From positions 5,729,501 to 5,793,500 of the forward strand of contig NZ_CP062260.1 of NCBI RefSeq assembly GCF_014863545.1: a stretch of 64,000 nucleotides of DNA, given 5' to 3'. The DNA is from Paenibacillus sp. JNUCC32 (GTDB lineage Bacteria > Bacillota > Bacilli > Paenibacillales > Paenibacillaceae). Both the position numbers and the translations under genes were made by a program. This document shows, piece after piece, positions 62,365-64,000 of this stretch (the first letter of the stretch is position 1; each line of letters starts with the position of its first letter). A model generated the notes under the pieces. It did no database searches. It saw only the letters and a list, made by a program, of their open reading frames with translations, and was not told the DNA's origin.

Positions 62365-64000
62365 ATGAAACGAATCAAACCGGATTATTACGCAAGAACC
62401 CAGTGGAAGCGCAGAATGGCGGCATGGATGAGCACGGCTTTGCTTGCCGCATCCCTGACGGGCTTTGCCGGAGAAGCCGAAGCGGCCCAGCCGGATTCGT
62501 CGTATTGGTATCCGAACACGCTGCTGGAATGGTCGCCGTCCAAGGACAAGGATGCCCGTTTTAACCGGGGAACGGTGAAGCTGGAGGATCAGCGCATCCA
62601 AGGAAGCAAAGTAAACGGCAACGCCAAGGAAGAAGTAAAGGTGCTATCGATCGCTTCCATGTATCCGAGCACAAGCGGAGCTCCTTCGCAGGGCTCGGAG
62701 AAGTTCCATACCTATACGTTCAGCAATTGGCAGTACATCGACAAGCTGGTCATGTGGGGCGGCTCCGCAGGCGAAGGATTAATCGTTCCGCCAAGCAGCG
62801 ACGTCATCGATGCGGCCCATAAGAATGGGGTTCCTGTTTTTGGAACCGTTTTCTTGCCGCAAACCGAGCACGGAGGCAAAATCCAGTGGCTGCATGATCT
62901 GTTAAAGCAGCGGGAGGACGGTTCTTTCCCGGTTGCGGATAAGCTGATCGAGGTAGCGACGTACTACGGATTCGACGGCTGGTTCATCAATCAGGAAACG
63001 CAGGGCGGAACGCCGGAAGATGCGGCCAAGATGGCTGAGTTTCTGACTTACTTGCAGCAGAACCAAGGACCCGGCATGGAAGTGATCTGGTACGATTCCA
63101 TGATCAAGGAGGGACCGGTGAAGTGGCAGGGGGCCCTGACGGATAAGAACGAAATGTTCTTCCAACAGGGAAATCAGCGGGTTTCCGACAACATGTTCAT
63201 CGATTTCCGCTGGCAGTTCAAAGACGAGAAGAACGGCCAATACGATTACATTACTCCGTTCTTGAACTCCCCGGCCAAAGCGGCGGAGCTTGGCCGCAGT
63301 CCGTATGATCTATATGCCGGCATCGACGTGGAGGCGAAGGGCTACGAAGGCAGGTTCAATTGGCCGGTTCTGTTCCCGGACGGGAAGAAAGCCACGACCT
63401 CCCTGGGCATTTACCGTCCGGATTGGGCGTACAACAGCTCCGAAACCCATGAGGAGTACATGAATAAGGAGCAGATTTTCTGGGTGGGACCCGGAATGAA
63501 TCCAGCGAACACGTCACAGCCTGCAGGGACCGATCCGCTTGCCTGGAGAGGGATTGCCCATGATGTCGTTGCAAAAACCGTGCTGACCGACTCCGAATTC
63601 GTCACCCATTTCAATACGGGCAACGGCCATTTGTTTGCGGTGGACGGCAAAGTGATGCGAAGCCGCGATTGGAGCAACCGGAGCCTGCAGGATATTTTGC
63701 CGACCTGGCGATGGATCGCGGAGACTAACGGCAAAGGCGAGGCCCTGAAACCGGGATTTGATTTCGGCAAATCCTACTACGGCGGCAGCTCGCTTCAAGT
63801 GGCGGGTGCCGTAAGCAAAGGCTCCTCCACCCATCTCAAGCTGTATAAGGCGAATATCCCGGTGGAAGCGACCACGGAAGTATCACTCGTGTATGCCGAC
63901 AATGCCAAGGACGCCAAGGTGAAGATCGGCTTGGCATTCTCCGATGCGCCGGATCGGTACGAATTTTTCGAGCCTGGCAAGTGGACCGCCACGGGCGCGA
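62365..64000 (+). CDS. Endo-beta-N-acetylglucosaminidase, GH85 (partial, runs off the window)
   Basis: First 545 codons of a secreted glycosidase; no stop before the window end. Signal peptide about residues 1-41 (ends GEAEAAQ). The GH85 catalytic domain starts near residue 65 and contains the defining FDGWFINQET with Asn209 and Glu211, the catalytic pair that uses substrate-assisted hydrolysis. VMWGGSAGEGLIVPPS and VFGTVFLPQTEHGG are also family landmarks. After about residue 440 a jelly-roll-like C-terminal region begins. GH85 enzymes cut the GlcNAc-GlcNAc core of N-glycans. ATG 62365 after TAGGAGG. It is last of the visible ABC operon genes. Confidence 0.9.
   Translation, partial: MKRIKPDYYARTQWKRRMAAWMSTALLAASLTGFAGEAEAAQPDSSYWYPNTLLEWSPSKDKDARFNRGTVKLEDQRIQGSKVNGNAKEEVKVLSIASMYPSTSGAPSQGSEKFHTYTFSNWQYIDKLVMWGGSAGEGLIVPPSSDVIDAAHKNGVPVFGTVFLPQTEHGGKIQWLHDLLKQREDGSFPVADKLIEVATYYGFDGWFINQETQGGTPEDAAKMAEFLTYLQQNQGPGMEVIWYDSMIKEGPVKWQGALTDKNEMFFQQGNQRVSDNMFIDFRWQFKDEKNGQYDYITPFLNSPAKAAELGRSPYDLYAGIDVEAKGYEGRFNWPVLFPDGKKATTSLGIYRPDWAYNSSETHEEYMNKEQIFWVGPGMNPANTSQPAGTDPLAWRGIAHDVVAKTVLTDSEFVTHFNTGNGHLFAVDGKVMRSRDWSNRSLQDILPTWRWIAETNGKGEALKPGFDFGKSYYGGSSLQVAGAVSKGSSTHLKLYKANIPVEATTEVSLVYADNAKDAKVKIGLAFSDAPDRYEFFEPGKWTATGA

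Noticed and set aside
1..64000. tRNA, rRNA, CRISPR array, insertion sequence, phage integration genes
   Set aside because: Looked for and not seen on either strand.

Overview
The window looks like chromosome of a low- to mid-GC, spore-forming Firmicute, most probably Paenibacillus. Evidence: a complete walR-walK-walH-walI-walJ-htrA locus with rlmH downstream (the conserved yyc neighbourhood of Bacillales), a small acid-soluble spore protein gene, strong AAGGAGG ribosome binding sites with many TTG and GTG starts, and two ABC sugar-import operons lacking their own ATPase, one with a YesM/YesN two-component system. I saw no rRNA, tRNA, CRISPR array, insertion sequence or integrase.

Layout. 1-5.4 kb: walRKHIJ, an overlapping essential cell-wall-stress operon. 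5.5-14 kb: an inverted spore-protein gene, a 1.1 kb non-coding stretch, htrA, a small CxxH/CxxC protein, a GTPase, three minus-strand small genes (one a 57-codon DUF3934-type gene), a TetR/cytochrome P450 pair with matched operators, and rlmH. 14-21 kb: accessory genes, then an NAD-centred set: a twin-P-loop ATPase divergent from pnuC, a NadR-like bifunctional enzyme, a Nudix/NrtR-type protein and a NADAR protein. 21-35 kb: a carbohydrate locus with a ROK regulator, a YdcF-like membrane protein, an ABC importer behind a perfect CcpA (cre) site, a Cof-type HAD phosphatase, an SGNH esterase and a 2021-residue exported protein joining a PHP-type metallohydrolase, a purple-acid-phosphatase-like domain and three long GLUG repeat units.

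35-42.4 kb: a very large LPXTG-like surface adhesin, split in two frames by an apparent one-base loss in a G run, followed by a class B sortase. 42.5-54.6 kb: small regulator/enzyme pairs (epimerase beside a ruined TetR gene, MarR/hydrolase, MerR with two SRPBCC proteins, TetR/DoxX, TetR-like/MFS exporter), a TMEM175-like channel, an AAC(3)-family acetyltransferase, a histidine-kinase remnant, an atypical uracil-DNA glycosylase and an unknown protein. 55-64 kb: a YesM/YesN pair, LplB/YtcP-type permeases, a solute-binding lipoprotein and a GH85 endo-beta-N-acetylglucosaminidase running off the window, together readable as an N-glycan utilisation system.

Most promising for novelty are the PHP-phosphatase-GLUG protein with its transporter, the NAD/NADAR operon, and the frameshifted adhesin with its dedicated sortase. 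Family assignments are from motif recognition only; no search was run.
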